Shown here one piece after another: positions 1 through 8,310 of a DNA stretch of 64,000 nucleotides. Numbering within the stretch: the first letter of the stretch is position 1; every line of letters begins with the position of its first letter. Source of the DNA: Halomonas fontilapidosi (lineage in GTDB: Bacteria; Pseudomonadota; Gammaproteobacteria; Pseudomonadales; Halomonadaceae); NCBI RefSeq assembly GCF_014192285.1, contig NZ_JACHXQ010000007.1, positions 141,809 to 205,808 of the forward strand. Direction: 5' to 3'. Below the pieces are notes generated by a model, which ran no database searches, was not told where the DNA came from, and saw only the letters and a list, made by a program, of their open reading frames with translations. A program made the position numbers and the translations under genes.

Positions 1-224
1 TGCTCGCGACCCGCATGCCGCGCCTGCCGCGCATCGTCGACATCTCCATCGACTATCTGCGCACGGCGCGGCTGGCGCCGACGCTGGCCCGCTGCAGCCT
101 GCAGCGCGAGGGGCGGCGCATGGGCAACGTGCGGGTCTGCGCCTGGCAGGAGAGCGAGACGACGCCGGTTGCTACCGCACGGCTGCATTTCGTGCTGGGC
201 GATCCTGGCGATGCAGGCGCTTGA
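1..224 (+). CDS. PaaI/hotdog-type thioesterase, C-terminal part (cut by window edge)
   Basis: This is the 3' end of a gene whose start lies before the window; the reading frame is open from base 3 to the TGA at 222-224, about 73 residues. The sequence (IVDISIDYLRTARL followed by a strand-rich segment ending in ATARLHFVLGD) resembles the second half of a PaaI/acyl-CoA thioesterase hotdog fold, in which these strands complete the sheet around the central helix. Active-site residues would lie upstream, so substrate and exact subfamily cannot be given. The stop codon overlaps the -35 box of the heat-shock promoter of htpG. Assignment is by pattern recognition only. Confidence 0.6.
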   Translation, partial: LATRMPRLPRIVDISIDYLRTARLAPTLARCSLQREGRRMGNVRVCAWQESETTPVATARLHFVLGDPGDAGA

Positions 225-247
225 AAATCCGTCAGCGGGCCCCATAT
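220..247 (+). promoter_or_regulatory. sigma32 (RpoH) heat-shock promoter of htpG
   Basis: CTTGAAA (220-226), a 13-base spacer and CCCCATAT (240-247) match the known RpoH consensus (CTTGAAA, N13-14, CCCCATNT) at every specified base. It lies about 65 bp before the htpG start, and its -35 overlaps the stop codon of the preceding thioesterase gene. Transcription would start near 254. Heat-shock control of htpG is established in enterobacteria; the match here is direct sequence evidence. Confidence 0.82.
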
Positions 248-311
248 CGACGTCAATCCTGAACCGGTGGCCAGGCCACCATTGTCACGTCGAAAGAGGG
301 GTCCCAGCCAG

Positions 312-2216
312 ATGACGACCGCGACTCATGAGGAAACCCTCGGCTTCCAGACCGAGGTCAAGCAGCTACTGCACCTGATGATCAACTCGCTGTACTCCAA
401 CCGCGAGATCTTCCTGCGCGAGTTGATTTCCAACGGCGCCGATGCCTGCGACAAGCTGCGCTACGCGGCCCTGGACAACGACGCGCTCTATGAAGGCGAC
501 AGCGAACTGCGCATCGAGATCGATCACGACGCCGAAGCGGGTACCGTGACCGTGCGTGATAACGGCATCGGCATGAGCCGCGATGACGTGATCGAGAACC
601 TCGGCACCATCGCGCGCAGCGGTACCGCCGAGTTTCTCAAGCAGCTCTCCGGCGAGCAGCAGAAGGATGCCCGGCTGATCGGGCAGTTTGGGGTTGGCTT
701 CTACTCCGGCTTCATCGTCGCCGACGAGATCACCGTGCGTACCCGCAAGGCCGGCAGCGACAAGTCGCAAGGGGTCGAGTGGCGCTCCAAGGGCGAGGGC
801 GAGTTCACCGTCGCCGATATCGAGCGCGAGGCGCACGGCACCGAGATCGTGCTGCACCTCAAGGAGGACGCCCGAGAGTTCGCCGACGATTTCCGCCTCA
901 AGAGTCTGGTGCGCAAGTACTCCGACCATATCGAGGTACCGGTATGCATGCCGAAGGTCGAGACCGCCAAGGACGAGGACGGCAACGACATCGAGGGCAG
1001 CGAGACCGTGACGTGGGAGACCGTCAACGAGGCCACCGCCCTCTGGGTGCGGCCCAAGAGCGAGATCTCCGACGACGAGTACAAGGCCTTCTACAAGCAT
1101 GTGGCCCACGACTTCAACGACCCGCTGACCTGGAGTCACAACAAGGTCGAGGGCAAGCTCGAGTACACCAGCCTGCTCTATGTGCCCGGTCGGGCGCCCT
1201 TCGACCTTTACGAGCGCGACGGCGCCCGTGGCGTAAAGCTCTACGTCCAGCGCGTGTTCATCATGGACGACGCCGAGCAGTTCCTGCCGCTCTACCTGCG
1301 CTTCATCAAGGGCGTGCTGGATACGCGCGACCTCTCGCTCAACGTCTCACGCGAAATCCTCCAGCAGGACCCCAAAGTCGACAAGATCAAGTCGGCACTG
1401 ACCAAGCGCGCGCTGGACATGCTCAAGAAGCTGGCCAAGGACAATGAGGCCTATCAGACCTTCTGGAACACCTTCGGTAGCGTGCTCAAGGAAGGTCCGG
1501 CTGAGGACCACGCCAATCGCGAGAAGATTGCCGGCCTGCTGCGCTTCTCCACCACCCATACCGACAGCGCCATCCAAGACCAGTCGCTGGCCGACTACGT
1601 CTCGCGCATGAAGGAAGGGCAGGAGAAGATCTACTACATTGTCGCCGACGGCTTCAATGCGGCCAAGTCGAGCCCTCACCTGGAGATCTTCCGCAAGAAG
1701 GGTATCGAGGTGCTGCTGCTGCACGACCGCATCGACGAGTGGCTGATGAGCCATCTCGACGAGTTCGAGGGCAAGCACTTCGTCGATGTGGCCAAGGGCG
1801 AGCTCGACCTCGGCGATGTCGAGGATGAGGAAGAGAAGAAGGCCCAGGAGGAGACCGCCAAGGCCAAGGAAGACCTGGTCAAGCGTGTACAGGCGGCGTT
1901 GGGTGACGAGGTCCAGGAAGTCAAGGTGACGCATCGCCTTACCGACTCGCCGGCCTGCGTGGTGCTGCCCGAGCACGAGATGGGCTTCCAGATGCGCCGT
2001 ATCATGGAGGCCGCCGGTCAGAAGATGCCCGAGGTCAAGCCGATCCTCGAGCTCAACCCCGACCATGCGCTGGTCGCGCGCCTCGAGAGCGTCGAGGGTG
2101 AGGGCTTCGATGATCTAGCGCGGATCCTGCTCGACCAGGCGATCATCGCCGAGGGCGGTCATCTCGATGACCCCGCTGCCTACGTCAAGCGGCTCAACGC
2201 CCTGCTGAGCGCCTGA
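312..2216 (+). CDS. htpG: Molecular chaperone HtpG (bacterial Hsp90)
   Basis: Cytosolic ATP-dependent dimeric chaperone, 634 residues (E. coli 624). The N-terminal GHKL ATPase domain shows [20 protein letters not shown] with the catalytic Glu near residue 37, DNGIGMS, and [11 protein letters not shown] in the ATP lid; the middle domain has the conserved arginine segment [16 protein letters not shown]; the C-terminal dimerisation domain ends at [12 protein letters not shown] 312 is chosen because AGAGGGG lies 11 bases upstream and family proteins begin near the HEETLGFQ segment; the frame is open upstream to a GTG at 267 without support. It is preceded by a sigma32 promoter. Its last 35 bases recur exactly at 8253-8287. 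Confidence 0.96.
   Translation: MTTATHEETLGFQTEVKQLLHLMINSLYSNREIFLRELISNGADACDKLRYAALDNDALYEGDSELRIEIDHDAEAGTVTVRDNGIGMSRDDVIENLGTIARSGTAEFLKQLSGEQQKDARLIGQFGVGFYSGFIVADEITVRTRKAGSDKSQGVEWRSKGEGEFTVADIEREAHGTEIVLHLKEDAREFADDFRLKSLVRKYSDHIEVPVCMPKVETAKDEDGNDIEGSETVTWETVNEATALWVRPKSEISDDEYKAFYKHVAHDFNDPLTWSHNKVEGKLEYTSLLYVPGRAPFDLYERDGARGVKLYVQRVFIMDDAEQFLPLYLRFIKGVLDTRDLSLNVSREILQQDPKVDKIKSALTKRALDMLKKLAKDNEAYQTFWNTFGSVLKEGPAEDHANREKIAGLLRFSTTHTDSAIQDQSLADYVSRMKEGQEKIYYIVADGFNAAKSSPHLEIFRKKGIEVLLLHDRIDEWLMSHLDEFEGKHFVDVAKGELDLGDVEDEEEKKAQEETAKAKEDLVKRVQAALGDEVQEVKVTHRLTDSPACVVLPEHEMGFQMRRIMEAAGQKMPEVKPILELNPDHALVARLESVEGEGFDDLARILLDQAIIAEGGHLDDPAAYVKRLNALLSA
2182..2216 (+). repeat. Direct repeat copy A: 3' end of htpG
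   Basis: The last 35 bases of htpG, ending with the stop codon, are identical to 8253-8287. A second shared block lies just upstream (2091-2115 versus 8221-8245, 25 bases with 2 mismatches). The pair brackets the GntR/TTT/dehydrogenase/RraA cassette. Confidence 0.93.
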
Positions 2217-2256
2217 TATACTCGGCGCCCAGGCGTTCTTTAAGTGAGTCGCCACT

Positions 2257-2290
2257 AACCCCACCGGCCCTAGAGGCCGGTGGGGTTTTT
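2257..2290 (+). terminator. Rho-independent terminator after htpG
   Basis: A perfect 11-bp stem, CCCCACCGGCC (2259-2269) with GGCCGGTGGGG (2275-2285), loop CTAGA, followed by TTTTT. With AA on the 5' side it may also end transcription arriving from the minus-strand gntR gene (stop at 2315). Confidence 0.88.
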
Positions 2291-2314
2291 GATTGCTTCA
2301 AACCGGTAGTCGCG

Positions 2315-2947
2315 TCAACGGGATCGACGAAACCTTTCCAGGGCGCCATTCAAATGGCTGGTCATCGCCGCTTTAGCCCATTCCTCATTGCCAGCCTGGA
2401 GAGCCGCGATGATTTCCTGGTGCTGGCGGACGCTCTCATCCATTTCCTCGCGGCTGTAAATGAAGAAACCGCTTACCATGGGAAGGTGCAGCAGGGTGCG
2501 CGCGAACATGCGCAGATAACCCTGGCCTGACGCATCAAGCAGGCCTTCGTGGAAGCTCTGATTCGCCCGAGCAATTCGTTCGATGCGGTCGCTGCGGTTG
2601 CCCGCGATAGCTTCCCGCATCTGGTCGTTGGCGGCGACGACGTCGGCAAACTGCTCTGAGGTGATCTGGTGTGCGGCAAGTGCCGCGGCATGCCCTTCCA
2701 GCAGGATGCGCAGCTTGAAGATGTCCTCGGTGTCCGACTTCCGCCAGCCGGTAACGATCGCTCCACGTGTCTTTTCGTGGCTCAGAAGTCCCTCGGAGAT
2801 AAGCCGCTGAAAGGCATTGCGCACCGGGGTCCGGCTCACCCCTAGCTGCTCTGCCACGACCTCCTCACGAAGATGTGCGCCGGGTTCGTAATGATTGACC
2901 ATGAGCTGACGCCGAAGCGTCTGATAGACCCGTTCACCGATTTTCAT
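2315..2947 (-). CDS. GntR-family regulator with FCD ligand domain
   Basis: A 210-residue transcription factor of the FadR/FCD subgroup. The winged helix-turn-helix covers about residues 5-70, with recognition helix GVSRTPVRNAFQRL at 36-49; the all-helical FCD effector domain follows (about 75-205), including the SFHEGLLDASG segment where the family places ligand- or metal-contacting residues. FCD regulators usually sense small carboxylates. It lies downstream of tctC-tctB-tctA on the same strand (gap 129 bp), so it most likely controls this transporter and the divergent dehydrogenase/RraA genes. Effector unknown. The palindrome at 6242-6257 is a candidate binding site. Confidence 0.9.
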   Translation of the reverse strand: MKIGERVYQTLRRQLMVNHYEPGAHLREEVVAEQLGVSRTPVRNAFQRLISEGLLSHEKTRGAIVTGWRKSDTEDIFKLRILLEGHAAALAAHQITSEQFADVVAANDQMREAIAGNRSDRIERIARANQSFHEGLLDASGQGYLRMFARTLLHLPMVSGFFIYSREEMDESVRQHQEIIAALQAGNEEWAKAAMTSHLNGALERFRRSR

Positions 2948-3076
2948 TGCAGGCTCGACGCATAAGGGAAAAATGGAAGCCGGAGTGAAAGCGGCCAGCC
3001 CAAGATGGTAACTGACCTGTCGCCGCCGGGCACCTTGACCGATGTGTCCACTGAGGCTCTCACTCCCTCATCGGCG

Positions 3077-4573
3077 TCACTCCTGATCGCCACGGGAGGG
3101 CTTAAGCCTGCGAAATCGCTTCCACATCGGCACGATAAGCGTCATCGCCGTCATGGCGATGATGATCCATGAGATCCAGCTCTGTACCAGGTAGTCGAAG
3201 GAGCCGCCGGAGATCAGTAATGCCCGGCGCAGTGACTCTTCTGCCATGGGGCCGAGAATGACGGCCAGTACGGCGGGTGCGGTCGGTATATTCAGGCGCT
3301 CCATGCCATAGCCGAGCAGGCCGAAGAAGAGCATCAGCCAGACTTCGAACATGCTGTTATGAATCGAGTAGATGCCAACCACCGCAAGGGCAATGATCAT
3401 CGGCGCCAGAAGCATCGTCGGTGCCTTGAGCACATGAACGAAGGCTCGGGCGCCCACACGGCCGATCACGAACATCAGGATTGCCGTGACAAACATGGTC
3501 AGCATGAAGCCGAAGACGATTTCCGGATCATCCCGAAAGAGTTGAGGGCCGGGGCGAAGGCCGTGCACCAGCAGGGCGCCGAGGATCACGGCGGCAACGG
3601 CACTTCCCGGGATGCCAAGCGTGAGCGCAGGGATCAGCGTAGCCGCCGTATCAGCGTTGTTTGCGCACTCCGGGGCTGCAACCCCCTTGGGCTCGCCTTT
3701 GCCGTATTGATCGTTATCGGGGTCTGAGCGGCGCTGCTCATTCCATGCCAGGACAGCGGCGATATTGCCGCCCAGCGCTGGAATGATGCCGATCACGACA
3801 CCCATGATGGAAGACTTGATCCAGACCGGGATGAAGGGGCGCCACCGAATGCGGGCCTTCTTGTTCTCGATCGGGGCCTCTTTCTGCTGGGATAAGTGCT
3901 GCACCGCCAGGTCAATAGCCGGTGGTATGGCGAAAAGGCCTGTCAGCAAGACAATGATGTTGATGCCGCTCAGAAGATCCATGCTACCAAAGGCGAATCG
4001 TTCCGCTCCCGTCATGGCGTCGATTCCGACAATGCCGACCACCAGGCCCAGGCAGGTGCTGAGCAGTCCCTTGACGGGGTTGCTGCTGAGCAGAACCGCT
4101 ATCGTCGTCATGCCGAAGAGGGCGAGCCAGAAGTAGTCGGCTGGGCTGAACTTCAGGGCGATAGCTGCCAGGGGAGGTGCCAGAGCTAGAAGAGCGATAG
4201 CGCTGACGGCACTGCCGATGGCGGAAGAGATAAGCGATATCTTCAGCGCCAGAGGCGCTTGGCCTTTCTGCGCCATGGGATAACCGTCAAAAACGGTGGC
4301 GATGCCTGCTGGCGTGCCGGGAATGCGCAGGAGAATGGCAGGAATGGAACCCCCGTACATGGCCCCATTATAAATACCGGCGACCATGCCGAGCGCCACC
4401 AAGGGCTCCATGCTGAAGGTCAGGGGGATCAGCACGGCAATTCCCATCGTCGCCGATAGGCCTGGCAAGGCGCCTACCGTAATGCCGACGGCCGTGCCGA
4501 TGATCATGGCGATGATGACGTCGATGGAAAATATCAGCGGCAAAGCCGACAGGATATGATTGAGTATGTCCAT
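3077..4573 (-). CDS. TTT transporter large membrane subunit, TctA family
   Basis: A 498-residue, highly hydrophobic protein, the normal TctA length. The N-terminal segment has the family signature TVGALPGLSATMGIAVLIPLTF followed by GAMYGGSIPAILLRIPGTPA; the family repeats a similar element in the second half, seen here as GIIPALGGNIAA and LTLGIPGSAVAAVILGALLVHGL. It forms the channel of a secondary, cation-driven importer working with TctB and the periplasmic TctC. The ATG shares one base with the tctB stop (4573), indicating translational coupling. The substrate cannot be read from this subunit. Confidence 0.95.
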   Translation of the reverse strand: MDILNHILSALPLIFSIDVIIAMIIGTAVGITVGALPGLSATMGIAVLIPLTFSMEPLVALGMVAGIYNGAMYGGSIPAILLRIPGTPAGIATVFDGYPMAQKGQAPLALKISLISSAIGSAVSAIALLALAPPLAAIALKFSPADYFWLALFGMTTIAVLLSSNPVKGLLSTCLGLVVGIVGIDAMTGAERFAFGSMDLLSGINIIVLLTGLFAIPPAIDLAVQHLSQQKEAPIENKKARIRWRPFIPVWIKSSIMGVVIGIIPALGGNIAAVLAWNEQRRSDPDNDQYGKGEPKGVAAPECANNADTAATLIPALTLGIPGSAVAAVILGALLVHGLRPGPQLFRDDPEIVFGFMLTMFVTAILMFVIGRVGARAFVHVLKAPTMLLAPMIIALAVVGIYSIHNSMFEVWLMLFFGLLGYGMERLNIPTAPAVLAVILGPMAEESLRRALLISGGSFDYLVQSWISWIIIAMTAMTLIVPMWKRFRRLKPSRGDQE

Positions 4574-5085
4574 TAGCGAATACCGATAAGTTGCAGCAGT
4601 GGCTCGTCAGGCAGCTGAACCTGCAAGATGAGACTGAACAGGATGTACAAGGCGAGCACGAAAATTATGGGGGCTCCCAGCAAGATGCGAAGCTTTCGGT
4701 AGCCTAGGGCACTCGAGACGGCGGGTATGAATACCAGCGTGGTCGTGAAATAGCCGATGAAGGGAATCGTCACGACATAAGCAAGGGAGGCACCTGTGAA
4801 CACGGCTATTCTCGACAAGCTTGCCGAGTCCGCAGTGGATTCGCTCTCGCTCTTTCGCAGCCACAAGACGCTCTGGAGTGCCCAGATCAACGAAAGAAGT
4901 AGCGCTAGAAGCATGACAGCCTTCGGCAGGTATCCCGAAGGTCCCATATATTTCGTGGCTTCCACGAATCCCGCAATACACAGTCCGCTTACGAGAAGCG
5001 CGCATATCAGCTCAATCAAGGGCCTTGGCATAGTGGTTTCCAGGTTTCCAGAGGGGGGGGTGAACGCAGGCCGATATCTCGGCAT
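4573..5085 (-). CDS. TTT transporter small membrane subunit, TctB family
   Basis: A 170-residue integral membrane protein with four predicted hydrophobic segments (LIELICALLVSGLCIAGF, AVMLLALLLSLIWAL, FTGASLAYVVTIPFIGYF, FVLALYILFSLIL), as in TctB proteins, which are poorly conserved in sequence. The start at 5085 has AAGGTGA five bases upstream; an internal ATG at 5031 would remove a non-hydrophobic N-terminus and is an alternative. It lies between tctC (17-bp gap) and tctA (one-base overlap), which makes the assignment secure by context. Confidence 0.87.
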   Translation of the reverse strand: MPRYRPAFTPPSGNLETTMPRPLIELICALLVSGLCIAGFVEATKYMGPSGYLPKAVMLLALLLSLIWALQSVLWLRKSESESTADSASLSRIAVFTGASLAYVVTIPFIGYFTTTLVFIPAVSSALGYRKLRILLGAPIIFVLALYILFSLILQVQLPDEPLLQLIGIR

Positions 5086-5102
5086 GCGCTCACCTTTCAG
5101 AC

Positions 5103-6071
5103 TTAGTTGGTTTGCGCCCAGGGTTGCTCTTTCCAGAGCTCCTGCAGTTCTGTATTTAGCGTTTCCAGCTGAGCGGCGAACTCGGCCGGCCCCTGATAGG
5201 CGATAGGCAGGCCCTGCTCCAGTGACTTTTCCTGGAACTCGGGGTCGGCTACGGCTTGTTCCACGGCGTTACTCAGCGTGGTGAATACCTCCTCCGGCAG
5301 TCCCGCCGGGGCACCGATACCACGGTGTGAGCCCATGACGAGGTCGTAGCCCAGCTCCTGGAACGTTGGCACATCGGGAGCTGCTTCCCAGCGTTCTTCC
5401 GCCATCTGGCCAAGAATTCTCAGGTTCCCGGCTTCCATATCGTCGACGGACTCGCTCATGTTCATGCTGGCCATGGTGATGTGCCCCCCCAGAGTGGCAG
5501 CACGCAGGTCGGCTGCCCCGGGGAAGGGGATATGGCGAAGCTTGATACCGGCCTTTCGCTCGAAGGAAAGCACTGCCAGATGGTCGTCAGATCCAATGCC
5601 GGTGGTGCCATAGGTGACGGCACCCGGGTTCTCTTTCGCTTCTGCGACCAGCTCCGCGAGCGAATCGATCTCGCTGTCCGTGCGCACACTCAGGGCACCG
5701 GCGTCGTAGACGATCTGGGCGATCGGATCGATATCCGCCATGGAATAGCGGGCATCCCGCTGAATGGGAATGGCCAGCATATTGGGAATGTTGATAAAGC
5801 CAAACGTGTAACCGTCCGGCTCTGCCTGTGCGAGGCCGGTGAATCCGATTTCCCCGCCGGCTCCCGGCTTGTTGAGCACCGTGATGGACTGGCCGAGATT
5901 CTCCTCGATGTAGGGGGCCAGGGTGCGAGCGGCAACGTCCGTTCCGCCACCGGCGCTGTAGGCAACGATCATGGTGACCGGACGTTCAGGGTAGTCAGCC
6001 AAGGCGCTGCTCATGCCTGCCATTCCTAGCAGACCTGCTGTGAGGAGGGTAATGGGCATCTGGGCTTTCAT
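5103..6071 (-). CDS. TTT transporter periplasmic substrate-binding protein, TctC/Bug family
   Basis: A 322-residue secreted binding protein. A signal peptide of about 25 residues ends at SSALA before DYPERPV; the mature start has the family signature YPERPVTMIVAYSAGGGTD (binding loop 1) and later GTTGIGSDDHLA, a second ligand-contacting loop. The family binds a carboxylate group through water-bridged hydrogen bonds between two lobes; many members bind dicarboxylates, aromatic acids or amino acids. It is the first gene of the minus-strand unit tctC-tctB-tctA, reading away from the AT-rich control region at 6072-6495. Substrate unknown. Confidence 0.93.
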   Translation of the reverse strand: MKAQMPITLLTAGLLGMAGMSSALADYPERPVTMIVAYSAGGGTDVAARTLAPYIEENLGQSITVLNKPGAGGEIGFTGLAQAEPDGYTFGFINIPNMLAIPIQRDARYSMADIDPIAQIVYDAGALSVRTDSEIDSLAELVAEAKENPGAVTYGTTGIGSDDHLAVLSFERKAGIKLRHIPFPGAADLRAATLGGHITMASMNMSESVDDMEAGNLRILGQMAEERWEAAPDVPTFQELGYDLVMGSHRGIGAPAGLPEEVFTTLSNAVEQAVADPEFQEKSLEQGLPIAYQGPAEFAAQLETLNTELQELWKEQPWAQTN

Positions 6072-6495
6072 TGGAGTTATACCTTAGTAGCGAGAGATTG
6101 GGCATCCAGTCTTTGGATACAGAGAACAGTGATTCTATGGTGCTTCCTCGTCAAGCGGAAAAGCTTCTCGGAGCGGTGTCTAGGTGTTTTTTAATAAAAA
6201 AATAATAAAAAACAGTAATTTAAACGTTTATATTCTTTAGTATTATTCATGAATAATGGCTTATGTACAAAAATACTCTTGTCGCCCGCCCGTTCTGTAT
6301 GTATTTTTTCTGTACTCATTCAGGTGGTTTTTTGATCGCCATCCCGTACCGAACGGTCAGTGTTCGGTGCCGCTCGCGCCTGACGCGAAGCCAATGGAGA
6401 TTGATCAACCATGCCCGATGATCTGCAGAGGTTCGGCAGGCCGCGAGACGGCCTCGCCCCAGCCTCTCCCCTCGAGCACGACAGGAGACCATTAG
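6072..6495. promoter_or_regulatory. Divergent AT-rich control region between tctC and the dehydrogenase gene
   Basis: This 424-base gene-free stretch separates two divergent units. Bases 6185-6300 are strikingly AT-rich (A/T runs around 6190-6212) against a GC-rich chromosome. It holds the palindrome TAAACGTTTA (6221-6230) and a perfect 16-base palindrome at 6242-6257. The right part (6300-6495) is GC-rich with no convincing ORF; the dehydrogenase ribosome-binding site (ACAGGAGACC) is at its end. I could not fix exact -35/-10 boxes. Confidence 0.55.
6242..6257. promoter_or_regulatory. Perfect 16-base palindrome, candidate regulator operator
   Basis: ATTATTCATGAATAAT reads identically on both strands. 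It lies in the divergent region controlling the TTT transporter and the dehydrogenase/RraA genes, the expected location for an operator of the local GntR/FCD protein. It does not resemble the TTGTCKACAA pattern near the other GntR gene of this window, so assignment to GntR is inference. Confidence 0.5.
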
Positions 6496-7431
6496 ATGAA
6501 TGGCCCCGATAAGGCGGGAAAACCCACCGTTTACGTATTGGAGCCCATCCACGAAGAGGCTGTGGAGGGGTTGCGTGCAAAGGTAAATCTGGTCACATGG
6601 GAGGAGAAAGAGGTCTCCCGGTGGCACGAGGGTGCAGACGCGATCATTGTTCGCAGCCACCCGGTGAGTGCTGCTGACATTTCTTTGGCAAGCCGATTGC
6701 AAGTGGTCGGGAAGCATGGGGCAGGAACGGACACCATCGATGTGGAGGCGGCAGCGAGACAAGGTGTTGCAGTGATCTCTACCCCAGGGGTCAATGCGCC
6801 CTCGGTCGCCGATCTTGCTCTTGCTATGGCGCTATCGCTGTCACGGAACCTGGTCGGACATACCGAGGCTTTGCGGCATGGTGTTCCACTCACCGGACGA
6901 CAGCGAGTGGGATATGAGTTAGCGGAACTGCCGGCCGGCATTATCGGGCTTGGTGCTATTGGAAAGGCGGTCGCCTCGCGATTGCGATGTGGCTTCGGCG
7001 CCACGGTGAAAGCCTATGATCCAGGCATTGCCGATGCGGATTGGCCGGAAAATATCGGGCGTGCCGACAGCTTGCACGAGATTCTTGCCGCCAGTCGGCT
7101 GCTTTTCCTGCACGTCGGCCTTAATGATGCCACTCGAGGCATGATTAGCGCCGCAGAGCTGGCGATGCTTCCCGAGGGTGCTTTCCTCATCAACTGCGCA
7201 AGGGGAGGGGTCGTTAATGAGTCCGACTTGGCTAATGCGTTAGCGAACGGCCATCTCGGCGGAGCAGCTTCCGATGTGTTCGAGCAGGAGCCTCCTTCGC
7301 CGGATCTTCCCCTACTTCAGCATCCCGGATTCATCGCCACTCCCCATATCGGGGGGTCGACCCATGAAGGGTTGCGAAGAACGGGATTGGAGGTCGTCAG
7401 CAAGGTGCTGGCACAACTCGGTGTCGAATGA
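6496..7431 (+). CDS. NAD-dependent D-2-hydroxyacid dehydrogenase family protein (SerA-like)
   Basis: A 311-residue cytosolic oxidoreductase interconverting a 2-hydroxy acid and a 2-oxo acid with NAD(H). The Rossmann motif GLGAIG is at 151-156, with Asp175 at the end of beta-2 suggesting NAD over NADP preference. The catalytic triad is visible: Arg236 (INCARGG), Glu265 (FEQEP) and His284 (TPHIGGST). It lacks the C-terminal ACT domain of many phosphoglycerate dehydrogenases. GGAGACC precedes the ATG. It starts a two-gene unit with the RraA-like gene, divergent from the TTT transporter, so it probably oxidises the imported compound. A sulfolactate-type dehydrogenase is one possibility, but no sulfite-lyase genes are present. 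Confidence 0.9.
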   Translation: MNGPDKAGKPTVYVLEPIHEEAVEGLRAKVNLVTWEEKEVSRWHEGADAIIVRSHPVSAADISLASRLQVVGKHGAGTDTIDVEAAARQGVAVISTPGVNAPSVADLALAMALSLSRNLVGHTEALRHGVPLTGRQRVGYELAELPAGIIGLGAIGKAVASRLRCGFGATVKAYDPGIADADWPENIGRADSLHEILAASRLLFLHVGLNDATRGMISAAELAMLPEGAFLINCARGGVVNESDLANALANGHLGGAASDVFEQEPPSPDLPLLQHPGFIATPHIGGSTHEGLRRTGLEVVSKVLAQLGVE

Positions 7432-7496
7432 CATGGGCCTTTTGGTCCCCGGATCTCGGCGCCCGGCGCCAGACAGTAAAACAAGGTGATAAAGTG

Positions 7497-8177
7497 ATGA
7501 GCATAGGATTTCGCGTACTGGCGCGCACAGCTGCAGTAGCCCCCGAACTGGCCAAAGCCTTTGATGAGGTTCCGGTTGCCAATGTCAGTGATTCGATGTT
7601 TCGGATGACGTCTGCAGGCACCCGACTGCGTCCCTATCATGGAGGAGGGAGGCGTCTCTCCGGTGCGGCGTTGACGGTCAAGACACGGCCGGGTGACAAC
7701 CTGATGTTCCACAAAGCGCTGGACATGGCCGTTCCTGGTGATGTCATTGTCGTGGACGCTGGCGGAGATCTGACCAACGCCATGATGGGCGAGCTGATGG
7801 CCCACCATGCAGCAGCACTGGGTCTTGCAGGCATCGTCATCAATGGCGCTATCCGAGACCTGGACGAGATTCGTCAGCTCGGTCTTCCCGTATATGCGGC
7901 CGGCGTGACACACCGGGGGCCTTACAAGGACGGACCCGGCGAGATCAACGTACCGGTTTCCGTCGATGGCATGGTGGTGATGCCCGGTGATCTGATCATT
8001 GGTGATGAGGACGGTGTGCTCTGTGTCCCTCAAGCTCAGGCGGAGGAGCTCCTCGAGGCGGCGCAGGCCAAGCAGCGTGCCGAGCTAGAAGAACTAGGGC
8101 AGATCCGCGCGGGCAACAGCGATCGTAACTGGATCGACCGGGTGCTGGCGCAGAAAAATTGCAGTTTCGAACCCTAA
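7497..8177 (+). CDS. RraA / 4-hydroxy-4-methyl-2-oxoglutarate aldolase family protein
   Basis: A 226-residue member of the RraA-like fold family, which includes class II pyruvate aldolases (HMG/CHA aldolase), oxaloacetate decarboxylases and the RNase E inhibitor RraA. The metal/pyruvate-binding signature is present: Gly98, then NGAIRDLDE with Arg120 and Asp121, and later PGDLIIGDEDGVLCVP. ATG 7497 is chosen because AAGGTGAT lies seven bases upstream; a longer frame to 7428 overlaps the dehydrogenase stop. Coupling with a hydroxyacid dehydrogenase and a carboxylate importer points to an enzyme that cleaves or decarboxylates the 2-oxo product, giving pyruvate, rather than to RraA function. Confidence 0.87.
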   Translation: MSIGFRVLARTAAVAPELAKAFDEVPVANVSDSMFRMTSAGTRLRPYHGGGRRLSGAALTVKTRPGDNLMFHKALDMAVPGDVIVVDAGGDLTNAMMGELMAHHAAALGLAGIVINGAIRDLDEIRQLGLPVYAAGVTHRGPYKDGPGEINVPVSVDGMVVMPGDLIIGDEDGVLCVPQAQAEELLEAAQAKQRAELEELGQIRAGNSDRNWIDRVLAQKNCSFEP

Positions 8178-8200
8178 TGCGCATTGCTTGATGGGGCCAG

Positions 8201-8287
8201 GGTCATCTGGCCTCGATCAAGTCAAGGGTGAGGGCTTCGATTATCCGCCGACACGTCAAGCGGCTCAACGCCCTGCTGAGCGCCTGA
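8201..8287 (+). pseudogene. Decayed remnant of the htpG 3' end
   Basis: Compared with the htpG tail: 8221-8245 matches 2091-2115 (25 bases, 2 mismatches), then 66 bases of htpG are replaced by 7, then 8253-8287 matches 2182-2216 exactly through the stop codon. Weaker similarity continues left to about 8201 (GGTC, CCTCGA and GTC retained in order). The two blocks are out of frame with each other, so this is not coding. It lies between the cassette and pntA and is best read as the old htpG terminus left after an insertion. Confidence 0.87.
8253..8287 (+). repeat. Direct repeat copy B of the htpG 3' end
   Basis: Thirty-five bases identical to 2182-2216, both ending at the TGA stop. Sequences beyond the stop differ completely in the two copies. 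Confidence 0.93.
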
Positions 8288-8310
8288 CCGTCTCTGCGGC
8301 TACGCCTATT

